Assembly: GCA_016293435.1 (NCBI GenBank)
Contig: JAEDEG010000016.1
Span: 1 to 37,873, forward strand
Reading direction: 5' to 3'
Source: Clostridia bacterium
GTDB taxonomy: Bacteria > Bacillota > Clostridia > UMGS1810
DNA length: 37,873 nt
Shown: positions 15,945-24,667 of the stretch, piece after piece
Numbering within the stretch: the stretch's first letter is position 1
Layout of the letters: every line of letters begins with the position of its first letter
Notes under the pieces: generated by a model
What the model was told of the DNA's origin: nothing
The model's input: only the letters and a program-made list of their open reading frames with translations
The model's database searches: none
Position numbers and translations under genes: made by a program

Positions 15945-17936
15945 ATGAAAAAATTTAAATTGTTATCGGTATTATTGGCAGTTGCGTTTTTTGCATCGCA
16001 AATTTCAATGCCTATAACGGCAAATGCGGCAATTAACCTTTATTATGATATGGACACGAGCGATGTTGCCGGATTTAGACAAAATCAAGGCGCCGACGGC
16101 ACAAGATCACAGCTTATGACAGACCCTGAGGACAGCAGCAATAAGGTTTGGGGTGTAAAAACGGTCAAAATAGATAACGTAGATAACATTGGCTCTATTT
16201 TGATTGACCAGGATTTGCCCGACGAAAAATATCTTCAGATTGAATTTGATCTTTACAAAGAGGCTGCAGATTCTTTTCAGGCAGATATTTATGATAAAAG
16301 AGGCTGGGGCACAAGAGTTGCAGCACTGTATCTCGATTCCAACGGTAAAGTCTATTGCCGCTCTGTAGAAGGAGGCACATATACTGCCAAAAAGTGGTAT
16401 ACATTTAAGATTGTGCTCAATTTTGAAACCACAAAGTATATGCTTTGGATGAAAGAAAAGGGTGAAGAAGAGTACAGATATGTTGCCGAATATGATGCAA
16501 CATCTAATGCAAATACAAATCAGACCTTCAGCAAAACAGAAGAAGCAGGCCAGCAGGGCCTCCGCATCCGCCTAAGCTCCGGTTCAGACTATTCATATGT
16601 AGATAACCTTAAAATTTCGTCAGTTGACAAGCTGAGTATTCACTATGAATTTAACAATGTAACCACAAAGGTTGCCAAACCGTATTTTAATTGGGGATCA
16701 AACTGCACCAATGCCAACGGCTCAGTCACATGGTCACAGGCAGAATTTGACGGTCAGCAGGTTCTCAAAGGGGCAGTCACCGCAACAGATGCTTTGCAGC
16801 CATACACCTCAGATAAGCTGCCCGATATGGATAGAGTTGTGATTGAAGCTCGTCTCGGTCACGACGGCACAGATTCTGAGGGTAATCTCGGTACATATCT
16901 TCCCTATGAGTTTGGTATAATTCCGGTCTTTGCCGATGCAAACGGAAATAAAAATGTTTCAGGATATTCCGAAAGAACAGGCGGTATAAAATTCAGCAAT
17001 ACAAGGGCTATAAACGTAGAGGGCATAGGATATAGCAAAACACCGGGAACAGATACCCAAAAAGGCTACAATCTTGCCAACGGCAAGCTCTATACCGCAG
17101 GCTATGTATATGATCGCATAAACAAAATATATAAAGCGTATTTTATAACAAACAACGGAGAAACCATTGTACGGGATGTTTCATCAAATGCTTTTGTTCA
17201 GGCTCAAAGAAACCTTGCCGGTGTACAGCTTTGGCTGCGCGCTCAGGGCACTCAGCTTGTATGTAACGGATACTACGATTATCTTCGTATAGACGAACCG
17301 TCAGAATTTATAAAAACAGCTGTTGAGCCTGTCGGCAATGTAAATAACATGAGTCTTAAGCCGCAGATAAAGATAGACTACAGCAACATAATCGATCCAA
17401 CTGCTCTTAGCTCGGCAACCGCATATTTCACTCCCAAAAATGCAAGCGGAGATGAAGGCAGAGTAAATGCTTCACTTGACACATATAACGGCAAAACCCT
17501 CATGGTAACTCCGCAGTCAACGCTTGATGTATCAACCGAATATGTTATGACAGTATCGGGAGTAACCGATCTTCTCGGTCAGAATGCATCTGAGGTTACT
17601 CAAGAGTTTACCACAGGCAAACTTATAAACAGCTCGGAGATAACTCTTGCAAACGGCAGATTAGCAGATGGTGAAAACACAGCAAAGGTTACCTTGAGCT
17701 CAAATGACGGAGCTGAACATGATGCAGTGCTTATTGCAGCTGTTTATGATAATACAACCGATAGATTTATATCGGCCTTTGTTGCAGACAAGCAGACAAT
17801 AACCACAGCATCCAAGGAGTTTAGCGTTTCTTTCGATACAACAGGATATAGCAATTACAAGGTAAAAGTATTTGTTTGGAGTGAGCTTGACAAGCTGATT
17901 CCATACATCGACAATGCGCCGGTATTTACAAAATAA
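15945..17936 (+). CDS. Secreted LamG/Ig-like surface protein, homogenised paralogue
   Basis: A 663-residue secreted protein with a signal peptide of its own (MPITANAA) and then about 430 residues identical to the N-terminal module of the CE4 protein encoded at 9838. From residue 456 it diverges and instead resembles the protein encoded at 13893: an Ig-like domain (IDYSNIIDPTAL through 'TQEFTTG') and a C-terminal beta domain ending 'VKVFVWSELDKLIPYID'. It is thus a mosaic: its first two thirds match one neighbour and its last third the other. Function is unknown; glycan binding is inferred from the LamG-like fold. A GGAAGGGG site precedes the start. Confidence 0.82.
   Translation: MKKFKLLSVLLAVAFFASQISMPITANAAINLYYDMDTSDVAGFRQNQGADGTRSQLMTDPEDSSNKVWGVKTVKIDNVDNIGSILIDQDLPDEKYLQIEFDLYKEAADSFQADIYDKRGWGTRVAALYLDSNGKVYCRSVEGGTYTAKKWYTFKIVLNFETTKYMLWMKEKGEEEYRYVAEYDATSNANTNQTFSKTEEAGQQGLRIRLSSGSDYSYVDNLKISSVDKLSIHYEFNNVTTKVAKPYFNWGSNCTNANGSVTWSQAEFDGQQVLKGAVTATDALQPYTSDKLPDMDRVVIEARLGHDGTDSEGNLGTYLPYEFGIIPVFADANGNKNVSGYSERTGGIKFSNTRAINVEGIGYSKTPGTDTQKGYNLANGKLYTAGYVYDRINKIYKAYFITNNGETIVRDVSSNAFVQAQRNLAGVQLWLRAQGTQLVCNGYYDYLRIDEPSEFIKTAVEPVGNVNNMSLKPQIKIDYSNIIDPTALSSATAYFTPKNASGDEGRVNASLDTYNGKTLMVTPQSTLDVSTEYVMTVSGVTDLLGQNASEVTQEFTTGKLINSSEITLANGRLADGENTAKVTLSSNDGAEHDAVLIAAVYDNTTDRFISAFVADKQTITTASKEFSVSFDTTGYSNYKVKVFVWSELDKLIPYIDNAPVFTK
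16023..17309 (+). repeat. Near-identical 1287-bp direct repeat, copy B
   Basis: Second copy of the segment at 9919-11205, in the same orientation and reading frame. The four differences fall at 16058, 16073, 17285 and 17297. Outside the repeat the two genes' signal peptides and downstream domains differ completely. Confidence 0.9.
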
Positions 17937-17967
17937 AAGGACTGTTTAGACTGCACATAACTATCAG

Positions 17968-17985
17968 CGCCGCAGCAGTGCGGCG
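17968..17985 (+). promoter_or_regulatory. GC-rich intercistronic hairpin before the SLH gene
   Basis: CGCCGC and GCGGCG (17968-17973 and 17980-17985) form a 6-bp all-GC stem with a 6-base loop, ending five bases before the GGAGG ribosome site. It could limit read-through or translation into the SLH genes, or protect the upstream RNA from decay. No T-run follows, so it is not an intrinsic terminator. Confidence 0.4.
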
Positions 17986-18004
17986 GATTGGAGGATTGAT
18001 ATTA

Positions 18005-19732
18005 ATGAAGGTGTTTGTGGCGGCATTGATGTCACTGCTGTTGCTGCAGGGGGTTGCCCTTGCAGCACAGATTAATACTCCCGAATTTGACCGTGATACG
18101 CAGACTGTTACGGTGAGCGGAAGCGTGGGCGGTGCGGATATGTTAGTATCGGTGGAGGTCCTCGCTCCGGGGCACAGCTGGCAGGAGCTTGACGGCGATG
18201 TGTTTGGCTTTGATAAGCTTGTATATTTCGATCAAACCAGAGCGGACGAAAACGGCAGCTTTAGCTTTAGCTTTTGTTTAGACGACAAAACAGAAAAATA
18301 TTCGCTCAGAATTTTTTCGTCTTTTGACAAAGAATTTTGCTACAGCGACAATTCTATTCACACCTTTTCATCTAAGGACATTACAGCTGTTTTTGACAAG
18401 GTATCAGAGGCAAAAAGCGGAAAGGATTTGGAATTTTTGACAGAAGGCTCTGCTGCCGAATTTATAGGAATAGATATTTCATGTCTCAGCGATGTAACCG
18501 ACAAAATGCTTTTTCTTAAATGCGTTTATGCCCAAATGCCCGAAAACAGTATTAAAAATGCGGCAGATATTCAAGAGGCATTTGATACAGGCTATATTCT
18601 TTATCAGCTAAATAGTGCAAATTCGTCTGATGAATTGGCAAACGTGCTTGAAGATAACAAAGTTTTTTTAGGCCTTGACGAAAAATACTCGCAGAATTTG
18701 TTTGATGATGAAAGTATATATGACAGCAAGCGCAAATCAGACGTTTTATCAAAATTAGCCGATACCGAATTTAAAAACACAGATGATTTTAAAAAGGAAT
18801 ATGGTGACAGAATCCTGCTTTATGCATGCTGCGGTCAAAAAAACTATAACAAAATAGATTACATCATAAAAAAGAGCGAGATTCTAAAGGAATATGATAT
18901 TGGAAAATATTCATCCTTGTCTGCAAAGGCGAGAATTGATGTACTTCGAAAAATAAACGGCTGCTCCAAGCCCTATGATAGTGTTTTATCATTGGCACAT
19001 GCAATAAAAGAAGCATCTGCACCAAACAGCTCCGGCGGCAGTTCAATCGGCGGCTCGGGCGGCGGTACGAGCTCAAAAAGCGAGGGAAATACAAATGCGG
19101 TTATATATCCTTCAAAACAGGATATTTCACAATCGCAGGAAAATGATAAAGACAGTGTCCACAACAGCGTATCTTCCGAATTTAAAGATATGGATGGATA
19201 CAAATGGGCGAATGAGGCAGTTAGCATATTAAAGAGTGCCGGTGTTGTATCGGGAAGAAACGATAATGAATTTTGCCCCGGTGATGATGTTACAAGAGAA
19301 GAATTTTTGCAAATGTTAATCGGAGCAATGGGCGTATCTCACTCTAATACTGCAGTGACCTTTGTCGATGTCAATAATGACGCATGGTATTTCAACTGTG
19401 TAAATACCGGTGTCAGCCTGGGAATAACCAAAGGTATATCCGGTGATACCTTTGGGATAGGTACAGCGATCACTCGTGAGGATATGGCTGTCATGGTTTA
19501 CAGGGCATTACGATCAATGAATATGGATTTTACACAAAATCCAGCAGCTGCGGAGTTTGAGGATTTGTCCGAAATATCGGAATATGCGTACGAGCCTGTT
19601 CGTTTGCTCTGTGCACAAGCAATGATTAACGGAACAGGCAATAACAGATTTGAACCAAAGATAAAGGTCAACAGAGCTTCGGCTGCAAAACTAATTTATG
19701 AAGTATACAAATGGAGGATAAATCATGCGTAA
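18005..19732 (+). CDS. S-layer-homology (SLH) anchored surface protein
   Basis: A 575-residue secreted protein. Residues 1-25 are a signal peptide. About 26-125 form a beta-sandwich domain beginning INTPEFDRDTQTVTVSG. About 130-335 are a helical region of unknown type. A Gly/Ser linker (about 340-360) follows. The C-terminus has three SLH domains (about 400-570, for example FKDMDGYKWANEAV and FVDVNNDAWYFNCV), which bind pyruvylated secondary wall polymer. It probably displays the N-terminal domains at the cell surface. I chose the ATG at 18005, nine bases after GGAGG, over an upstream in-frame GTG because it gives a proper signal peptide. It overlaps the next gene by eight bases. Confidence 0.85.
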   Translation: MKVFVAALMSLLLLQGVALAAQINTPEFDRDTQTVTVSGSVGGADMLVSVEVLAPGHSWQELDGDVFGFDKLVYFDQTRADENGSFSFSFCLDDKTEKYSLRIFSSFDKEFCYSDNSIHTFSSKDITAVFDKVSEAKSGKDLEFLTEGSAAEFIGIDISCLSDVTDKMLFLKCVYAQMPENSIKNAADIQEAFDTGYILYQLNSANSSDELANVLEDNKVFLGLDEKYSQNLFDDESIYDSKRKSDVLSKLADTEFKNTDDFKKEYGDRILLYACCGQKNYNKIDYIIKKSEILKEYDIGKYSSLSAKARIDVLRKINGCSKPYDSVLSLAHAIKEASAPNSSGGSSIGGSGGGTSSKSEGNTNAVIYPSKQDISQSQENDKDSVHNSVSSEFKDMDGYKWANEAVSILKSAGVVSGRNDNEFCPGDDVTREEFLQMLIGAMGVSHSNTAVTFVDVNNDAWYFNCVNTGVSLGITKGISGDTFGIGTAITREDMAVMVYRALRSMNMDFTQNPAAAEFEDLSEISEYAYEPVRLLCAQAMINGTGNNRFEPKIKVNRASAAKLIYEVYKWRINHA

Positions 19733-22325
19733 GATATTGCTCAATAGTATAACCATTGTATTTATGCTGATACTTTTGTGCGGAATGGATGTTTATGCAA
19801 AAAGCACTGATGATGTGTTTGCCGTGCGATGCTCTCTTTTGCATGATTTGGGAATACTCACCGACACCGGGCACAGCGGCGATGATTATGTTACTCGTGC
19901 AGAGTTTGTAAGTGCTGCGGTTCGCTTGCGCGGAATGGAAAATGTGGCATCAGATTTTGATGAAGGTGTATATTCAGATATAAATAACAAGCACCCGTTA
20001 TATAGGGATGTCATGGCTGCAAGCTATGTAGGCCTTGTTCGTGGCGACATCAGCGGCCGATTCAGACCGGATGATATTATCACAAGCGAAGAGGCCGGCA
20101 TTATCCTTGCGAGAGTGTTGGGATATACAAATACCAACATAAAGCCCGAGGATATAAATACATTTATTTCGCGCAGCAAAATTTTGTGCGGATATTCCGA
20201 TATGACATGGAATAATGTTGCATATATCTTTGAGCAAATGCTTGACAAAAAGGTAATTGAATGCAGCTACGGAAGCGGCAAAATAATCTGTACAGAATTA
20301 AAGGAAAGTGTATTGGAAAAATACCGCAGTATATATGAGTATGATGGCATTTTGCAGGGGGTTGGAGATACCTATATAGGCGGTCATCATACTCTGAGTG
20401 AAAATCAGGCAGAAATAGACGGTGTAAAATACGAATCCGGAAGCCTTGATATTTCCGATTATGTAGGACATAGAATAAGGGGGTATTATCATAGTGACAA
20501 AGCTGGCAGAGTGTATACCATTATAACAGCCAAGGTTTATAATACAAAAGTTCTTACTGTATCTGCCTCTGATTTGGAAAGCTATGATAACAGCCTGCTT
20601 GAATATGATGACGGAACAAAAATCAGAAAAGCAAAAACCGATATAAATCTGTGTGTGCTGTACAACGGAAGATACTATGCTGACTTTGAACCATCCGACA
20701 TGCTTATCGAATCGGGATATGTCACTTTGATTGATAATACTAATGACGGTACATATGATGTTGCCGATATAAGAGAATATAAGACCTATGTTGTTGACAG
20801 TGTTGATGTATATAACAATAAGATGTATCTTAAATATTCCGACCATAAGTATACAATAGATCTTGATGCCGACATAGATACTGTCAAATTTTGCAATTCG
20901 TCCGGAGAAACGGTAGATATACGAGAGGTAATGAGCGATGATGTCATCTGCGTATACGAAAGTAAAGAAGGCGAATATGTCAGCGTTGTAATGTGTACAG
21001 AAGAAATTGAAGGAACAATCCAATCTGTTGGAACAGACAGCGTAACGATAGACGGCAATGAGTACAAGATAACACAACCGTGCAAAAAAAATCAGAGTGC
21101 TTATATTAAACCCGGAATTACAGGCGTATTTGTAAAGGATATAGGCGGAACAATTTGCTACATTATATCTGCACATTCGGATGATCGGTTTGCTTATGTG
21201 ATAGACTGTTCGTTTGATAAAACAAAGGATAAGGTATTGCTGAGGCTTATGCTTGAAGACGGAACTATAGGTATATATTCTGTTCGTGAAAAGATGACCT
21301 TAAACGGCATATATTATAAGAGCGCAGATGATCTGCAGGCGGCTATGGGCGAAAATTTCAGACACCAATTGGTAAAGTGTACCACAGACAGCAAGGGCGA
21401 GGTCATAAAGCTCTATACACAAGGCAACGGCGGTCTTGAAAGGTTTTATACAGACTATGATTATTCAAACTCAATTGCAATACCCAACAATGACAACCAT
21501 AAACGTACGTTCAGATCTTCGTCAATGACAATAGGCGGCAAAGTGGCTCTAAGCGGCAACACCATTGTTATGATTGTTCCCAATGACCCGTCCAAAACAG
21601 ATGAAAAGTACTATGCTGTTGACAATACATACATAGAAAACGATAAAGAATATCGTGTAGAAGCTTACAGAGACAGTGACGAGGATTATACAGCCGACCT
21701 TCTTGTTATATATGATGATGTTTCCTCAAATTTTGAGATAACAAATAACGATATAGGTATCAGTGTTTTAAGCAAGGTGAATGAGGCTGTTGATGAAGAA
21801 GGTGAATACACATATAAGCTTGAAATTTTTGACGGCGGAGTTACAAAGAAGTATTTGCTTCGCGAGCAGGGGATGCTCGATTCGATATACGGAATTTATA
21901 CACCGTCAAAGGGTGATATTATCCGCTATGAGCTAAAGGGTGACAAGATCAATAAGCTTGAGCTTATATATTCCGTACAGGCAGGCCGTATAGTAGCACC
22001 CGCAAATAAAACAAACGAGTTTAACACAAACCACTATCAGTGGTTCAGAGTGTGGGATGCATATGTATTCTACAGATGGGGCAGCTTTATGATGCTGTCC
22101 GAAACAATGCCCACCGATTTGGAAAATATTAATTATCAGGATTATGATATTCATCCGTGTGCCTCAAGCAATATTGTAATATGCGAGCAAAGGCGTAATA
22201 TGGAGATTTATGCCGGTACCTCCGATGACATAATCGGCTACAAAAATACAGGTGGTGCTGAATGCTCCAAGGTGGTTGTATACGAAAGATGGGGCGATGG
22301 CAAAACAATTGTAATCTACAGATAA
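19725..22325 (+). CDS. Large SLH-domain surface protein of unknown function
   Basis: An 866-residue secreted protein with signal peptide (residues 1-25) and SLH repeats at the N-terminus: one near 30-75, a second near 83-130 (YRDVMAASYVGLVRGDISG), and a degenerate third near 135-185. The remaining 650 residues are beta-rich, with short repeated units (for example 'DGVKYESGSLDISDYVG', 'IDGNEYKITQPC'), and have no enzyme motif I recognise. Proteins with N-terminal SLH and repetitive beta domains are common on clostridial surfaces, often near polysaccharide-active enzymes. Its start lies inside the previous SLH gene, so the two are translationally coupled and may act together. It is the last gene of the locus. 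Confidence 0.8.
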   Translation: MRKILLNSITIVFMLILLCGMDVYAKSTDDVFAVRCSLLHDLGILTDTGHSGDDYVTRAEFVSAAVRLRGMENVASDFDEGVYSDINNKHPLYRDVMAASYVGLVRGDISGRFRPDDIITSEEAGIILARVLGYTNTNIKPEDINTFISRSKILCGYSDMTWNNVAYIFEQMLDKKVIECSYGSGKIICTELKESVLEKYRSIYEYDGILQGVGDTYIGGHHTLSENQAEIDGVKYESGSLDISDYVGHRIRGYYHSDKAGRVYTIITAKVYNTKVLTVSASDLESYDNSLLEYDDGTKIRKAKTDINLCVLYNGRYYADFEPSDMLIESGYVTLIDNTNDGTYDVADIREYKTYVVDSVDVYNNKMYLKYSDHKYTIDLDADIDTVKFCNSSGETVDIREVMSDDVICVYESKEGEYVSVVMCTEEIEGTIQSVGTDSVTIDGNEYKITQPCKKNQSAYIKPGITGVFVKDIGGTICYIISAHSDDRFAYVIDCSFDKTKDKVLLRLMLEDGTIGIYSVREKMTLNGIYYKSADDLQAAMGENFRHQLVKCTTDSKGEVIKLYTQGNGGLERFYTDYDYSNSIAIPNNDNHKRTFRSSSMTIGGKVALSGNTIVMIVPNDPSKTDEKYYAVDNTYIENDKEYRVEAYRDSDEDYTADLLVIYDDVSSNFEITNNDIGISVLSKVNEAVDEEGEYTYKLEIFDGGVTKKYLLREQGMLDSIYGIYTPSKGDIIRYELKGDKINKLELIYSVQAGRIVAPANKTNEFNTNHYQWFRVWDAYVFYRWGSFMMLSETMPTDLENINYQDYDIHPCASSNIVICEQRRNMEIYAGTSDDIIGYKNTGGAECSKVVVYERWGDGKTIVIYR

Positions 22326-22330
22326 AATAA

Positions 22331-22358
22331 TTGGTTTGAAGAGAAAAACCGGTTTTCT
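22331..22358 (+). terminator. Weak intrinsic terminator after the glycan operon
   Basis: TTGGTTT (22331-22337) can pair with AAACCGG (22346-22352), with two G-U pairs and an 8-base loop, followed by TTTTCT. The stem is short, so termination may be partial, but a new promoter follows within 40 bases. Confidence 0.4.
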
Positions 22359-22390
22359 GCTGTAAATTATACATTTTTTGATAATTAATC

Positions 22391-22419
22391 TTGACTAATA
22401 ATGTCAAATAATGTATAAT
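22391..22419 (+). promoter_or_regulatory. Promoter of the nhaC-type gene
   Basis: TTGACT (22391-22396), 17 bases, TATAAT (22414-22419): eleven of twelve consensus bases. TTGAC and GTCAA (22391-22395 and 22403-22407) form an inverted repeat inside the promoter, a possible operator. Confidence 0.8.
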
Positions 22420-22463
22420 CGGAAACGAAATTATTTTATTTTATAAGTTACGGAGGAAAAAAC

Positions 22464-24062
22464 ATGAAAAAAAGCACGAAAAAAATTGCTCTGCTTTGCG
22501 CAAGTCTTGTTGTTATGATGCTTATTTCATTTGCAGTTACAGCTTTTGCCGCAGATGAAGCAGCAGAGCTCCCTAAGTACTACGGCACTGCATGGTCACT
22601 TCTTGCACCGGTTATTGCCATTGTGTTGGCACTCATAACCAAAGAAGTATACAGCTCGCTTTTTATAGGAGTGTTGGTCGGAGCCATGTTTTGCGCCGAT
22701 TTCAAGCCTGTTGCCGCAATGGACTATCTTGTAAATGACGGTCTTATTTCAGCCGTTTCGGGTACAGCCGGAATTTTTATATTCCTTGTTGTTCTCGGTA
22801 TTTTGGTTTCTCTTATCAACAAAGCCGGCGGAAGTGCCGCTTTCGGTGTATGGGCATCCAAAAATATAAAATCCAAAATCGGTGCTACAATAAGCACATT
22901 TGTTCTGGGTATTCTTATTTTTATTGATGACTATTTCAACTGTCTTACAGTCGGAACGGTTATGAAGCCTGTCACCGACAGACACAAAATGTCAAGATCC
23001 AAGCTTGCATATCTTATCGATGCCACAGCTGCACCGATATGTATGATAGCACCCATTTCCTCGTGGGCTGCAGCGGTATCCTCTTATGCTCCCGAGGGTC
23101 AGGGTCTTTCGCTTTTTGTTAAGGCAATTCCCTACAACTTCTATTCGCTTCTCACCTTTGTATTTATTATTGCCATCACATTTATGAAGTTTGACTACGG
23201 TCCGATGAAAGCTCACGAGCTAAGTGCAATGAAGGGCGATCTTTTCAGCGGTCAAAAAGTTGGAGCTGATGAAGAATCAGTTTCCTCCAAGGGTAAGATT
23301 ATAGATCTTCTTTTCCCTGTTGTAGCACTTATCGTTATTTGTGTGCTTGCTCTTATTTATGTTGGCGGATTCTTTTCGGGTGCCGGCTTTATAGAAGCAT
23401 TTGGTGACACCGATGCTACAGTTGGTCTTCCTTGGGGTGGTATTATTACTCTGGTTCTTACCATAGTATATCTTCTTTGCAGAAGAACGGTGACCTTCAA
23501 AGAAGCTATGGAATGTATTCCAAAGGGCTTTAATGCAATGGTTCCTGCAATACTCATTCTCACCCTTGCTACCTCTCTCAAAAATGTGACAGGACTTCTC
23601 GGTTCTGATGCTTTTGTTGAGGGTGCTCTTGCTAATGCAGGTGCTTTTCACAACTTCCTGCCTGCAATTATTTTTATTGTGGCAGTTGGTATTTCTTTTG
23701 CAACAGGCACATCATGGGGCACATTCGGTATTCTTATTCCTATCGTGCTCGGCATATTCCCTGTTGGCAGTGAAATAGGTGTTATTGGTATGTCTGCATG
23801 CCTTGCAGGTGCTGTTTGCGGTGACCACTGCTCACCCATCTCCGACACAACAATAATGTCGTCGGCAGGAGCACAGTGCAACCACATTAACCACGTTTCA
23901 ACCCAGCTTCCCTATGCTCTTACCGTGGCGGCAGTTTCCTTTGTGACATATATTATTGCCGGATTTATTCAGAACTGGATGATAGTTCTTCCTATAGGTA
24001 TTGTACTTACTTTGGCAACTCTCTTTGTTATCAAAGCTGTTACAAATAAAAACGAAGCATAA
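22464..24062 (+). CDS. NhaC-family Na+/H+ antiporter
   Basis: A 532-residue integral membrane protein of the NhaC family (Na+/H+ antiporter superfamily). The first 30 residues look like a signal peptide ending 'TAFAA', then about eleven hydrophobic segments follow. Family signatures include 'IFIDDYFNCLTVGTVMKPV', 'ATGTSWGTFGILIPI' and 'GDHCSPISDTTIMSSAGA'. Members exchange Na+ for H+, or in some cases carry amino or organic acids with Na+, so the substrate should be treated as unproven. It is a single-gene unit with its own strong promoter and terminator; the ribosome site is GGAGG. Nothing links it to the glycan locus beyond position. Confidence 0.88.
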   Translation: MKKSTKKIALLCASLVVMMLISFAVTAFAADEAAELPKYYGTAWSLLAPVIAIVLALITKEVYSSLFIGVLVGAMFCADFKPVAAMDYLVNDGLISAVSGTAGIFIFLVVLGILVSLINKAGGSAAFGVWASKNIKSKIGATISTFVLGILIFIDDYFNCLTVGTVMKPVTDRHKMSRSKLAYLIDATAAPICMIAPISSWAAAVSSYAPEGQGLSLFVKAIPYNFYSLLTFVFIIAITFMKFDYGPMKAHELSAMKGDLFSGQKVGADEESVSSKGKIIDLLFPVVALIVICVLALIYVGGFFSGAGFIEAFGDTDATVGLPWGGIITLVLTIVYLLCRRTVTFKEAMECIPKGFNAMVPAILILTLATSLKNVTGLLGSDAFVEGALANAGAFHNFLPAIIFIVAVGISFATGTSWGTFGILIPIVLGIFPVGSEIGVIGMSACLAGAVCGDHCSPISDTTIMSSAGAQCNHINHVSTQLPYALTVAAVSFVTYIIAGFIQNWMIVLPIGIVLTLATLFVIKAVTNKNEA

Positions 24063-24083
24063 GCATAAATTATTGATGTCAAA

Positions 24084-24119
24084 CAGCAACCGAAAACTCA
24101 ATTTTCGGTTGCTGTTTTG
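24084..24119 (+). terminator. Strong intrinsic terminator after the antiporter gene
   Basis: A perfect 13-bp stem (24084-24096 with 24102-24114) with a 5-base loop, followed by TTTTGT. Confidence 0.9.
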
Positions 24120-24331
24120 TGATAATATAATGAATTTATCAAAGAAAAATTTGCCAAAGTATCTTGCTGCTAAATTTGAACATCGTCATATACCTCGAAT
24201 ATATAGCAGCTGAAATAGGCAGAGAGTTCATTAATCGGAGAAAAGCGAGTCACTACACCTACAGAATACCCAAAGGATTATAATTTTGTTTATTTCTGAT
24301 TGTAACTATTTGACCGAAAATAAAATTGTAC
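24120..24331. other. Intergenic stretch with no gene seen
   Basis: AT-rich DNA between the antiporter terminator and the SRP RNA promoter. The only frame of note encodes about 27 residues (from 24130) with no ribosome site; I see no conserved motif or RNA structure. Confidence 0.5.
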
Positions 24332-24360
24332 TTGATATTTTTATAAGTTTGTAGTATAAT
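24332..24360 (+). promoter_or_regulatory. SRP RNA promoter
   Basis: TTGATA (24332-24337), 17 bases, TATAAT (24355-24360), seven bases before the predicted RNA 5' end. Confidence 0.85.
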
Positions 24361-24367
24361 TAAATTT

Positions 24368-24640
24368 GTCGTACAGCCGGGGCGGTAGCGGTGCCCTGTA
24401 CTTGCAATCCGCTATAGCAAGGGTTATATCTCTATTGAGGGTCATACTTTCCGTGTAGTACCTTTTGAGCAATGTTGAGGAGTGGGTCTTGCGCAATATG
24501 CGCCTGTGAACCTGGTCAGGTGAGGAATCAAGCAGCCATAAGCAGTGATTGCATATGTGCCGCGAGAGTGCCCGCTCTGAGTTGTCTCAATTGATAAACG
24601 CCCGGGGAGCATGATTCGATTTAGAGATGTACGGCTTTTT
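24368..24640 (+). ncRNA. ffs: Signal recognition particle RNA, large Firmicutes type
   Basis: The RNA component of the signal recognition particle, which with Ffh targets ribosomes making membrane and secreted proteins. The 5' end GTCGTACA pairs with the 3' end TGTACGGC (24628-24635), closing a transcript of about 268 bases. The Alu-type 5' domain (GGGGCGGTAGCGGTGCCCTG) and the conserved Ffh-binding helix 8 (CCTGGTCAGG ... AGCAGCC, 24511-24537) are present. The apical GGAA tetraloop is closed by TGA/TCA instead of the common TCC/GGA, a compensated change that keeps the helix. A T-run at 24636-24640 ends the transcript. It lies immediately before dnaX, a common Firmicutes order. Confidence 0.95.
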
Positions 24641-24667
24641 AAATTTGGCACAAGAGGTGAGATTTAA

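Noticed and set aside
9919..17309. Transposon as the cause of the 1.29-kb repeat
   Set aside because: No transposase, terminal inverted repeats or target duplications; the repeat lies exactly in frame within paralogous genes, so duplication and gene conversion fit better.
20298..21176. Minus-strand open frame of 292 codons inside the large SLH gene
   Set aside because: Its composition (runs of Ile, Tyr, Cys) is a mirror of the Asp- and Tyr-rich sense protein; no ribosome site or family resemblance.
24130..24213. Short frame of about 27 codons after the antiporter terminator
   Set aside because: No ribosome site, no promoter and no recognised motif.
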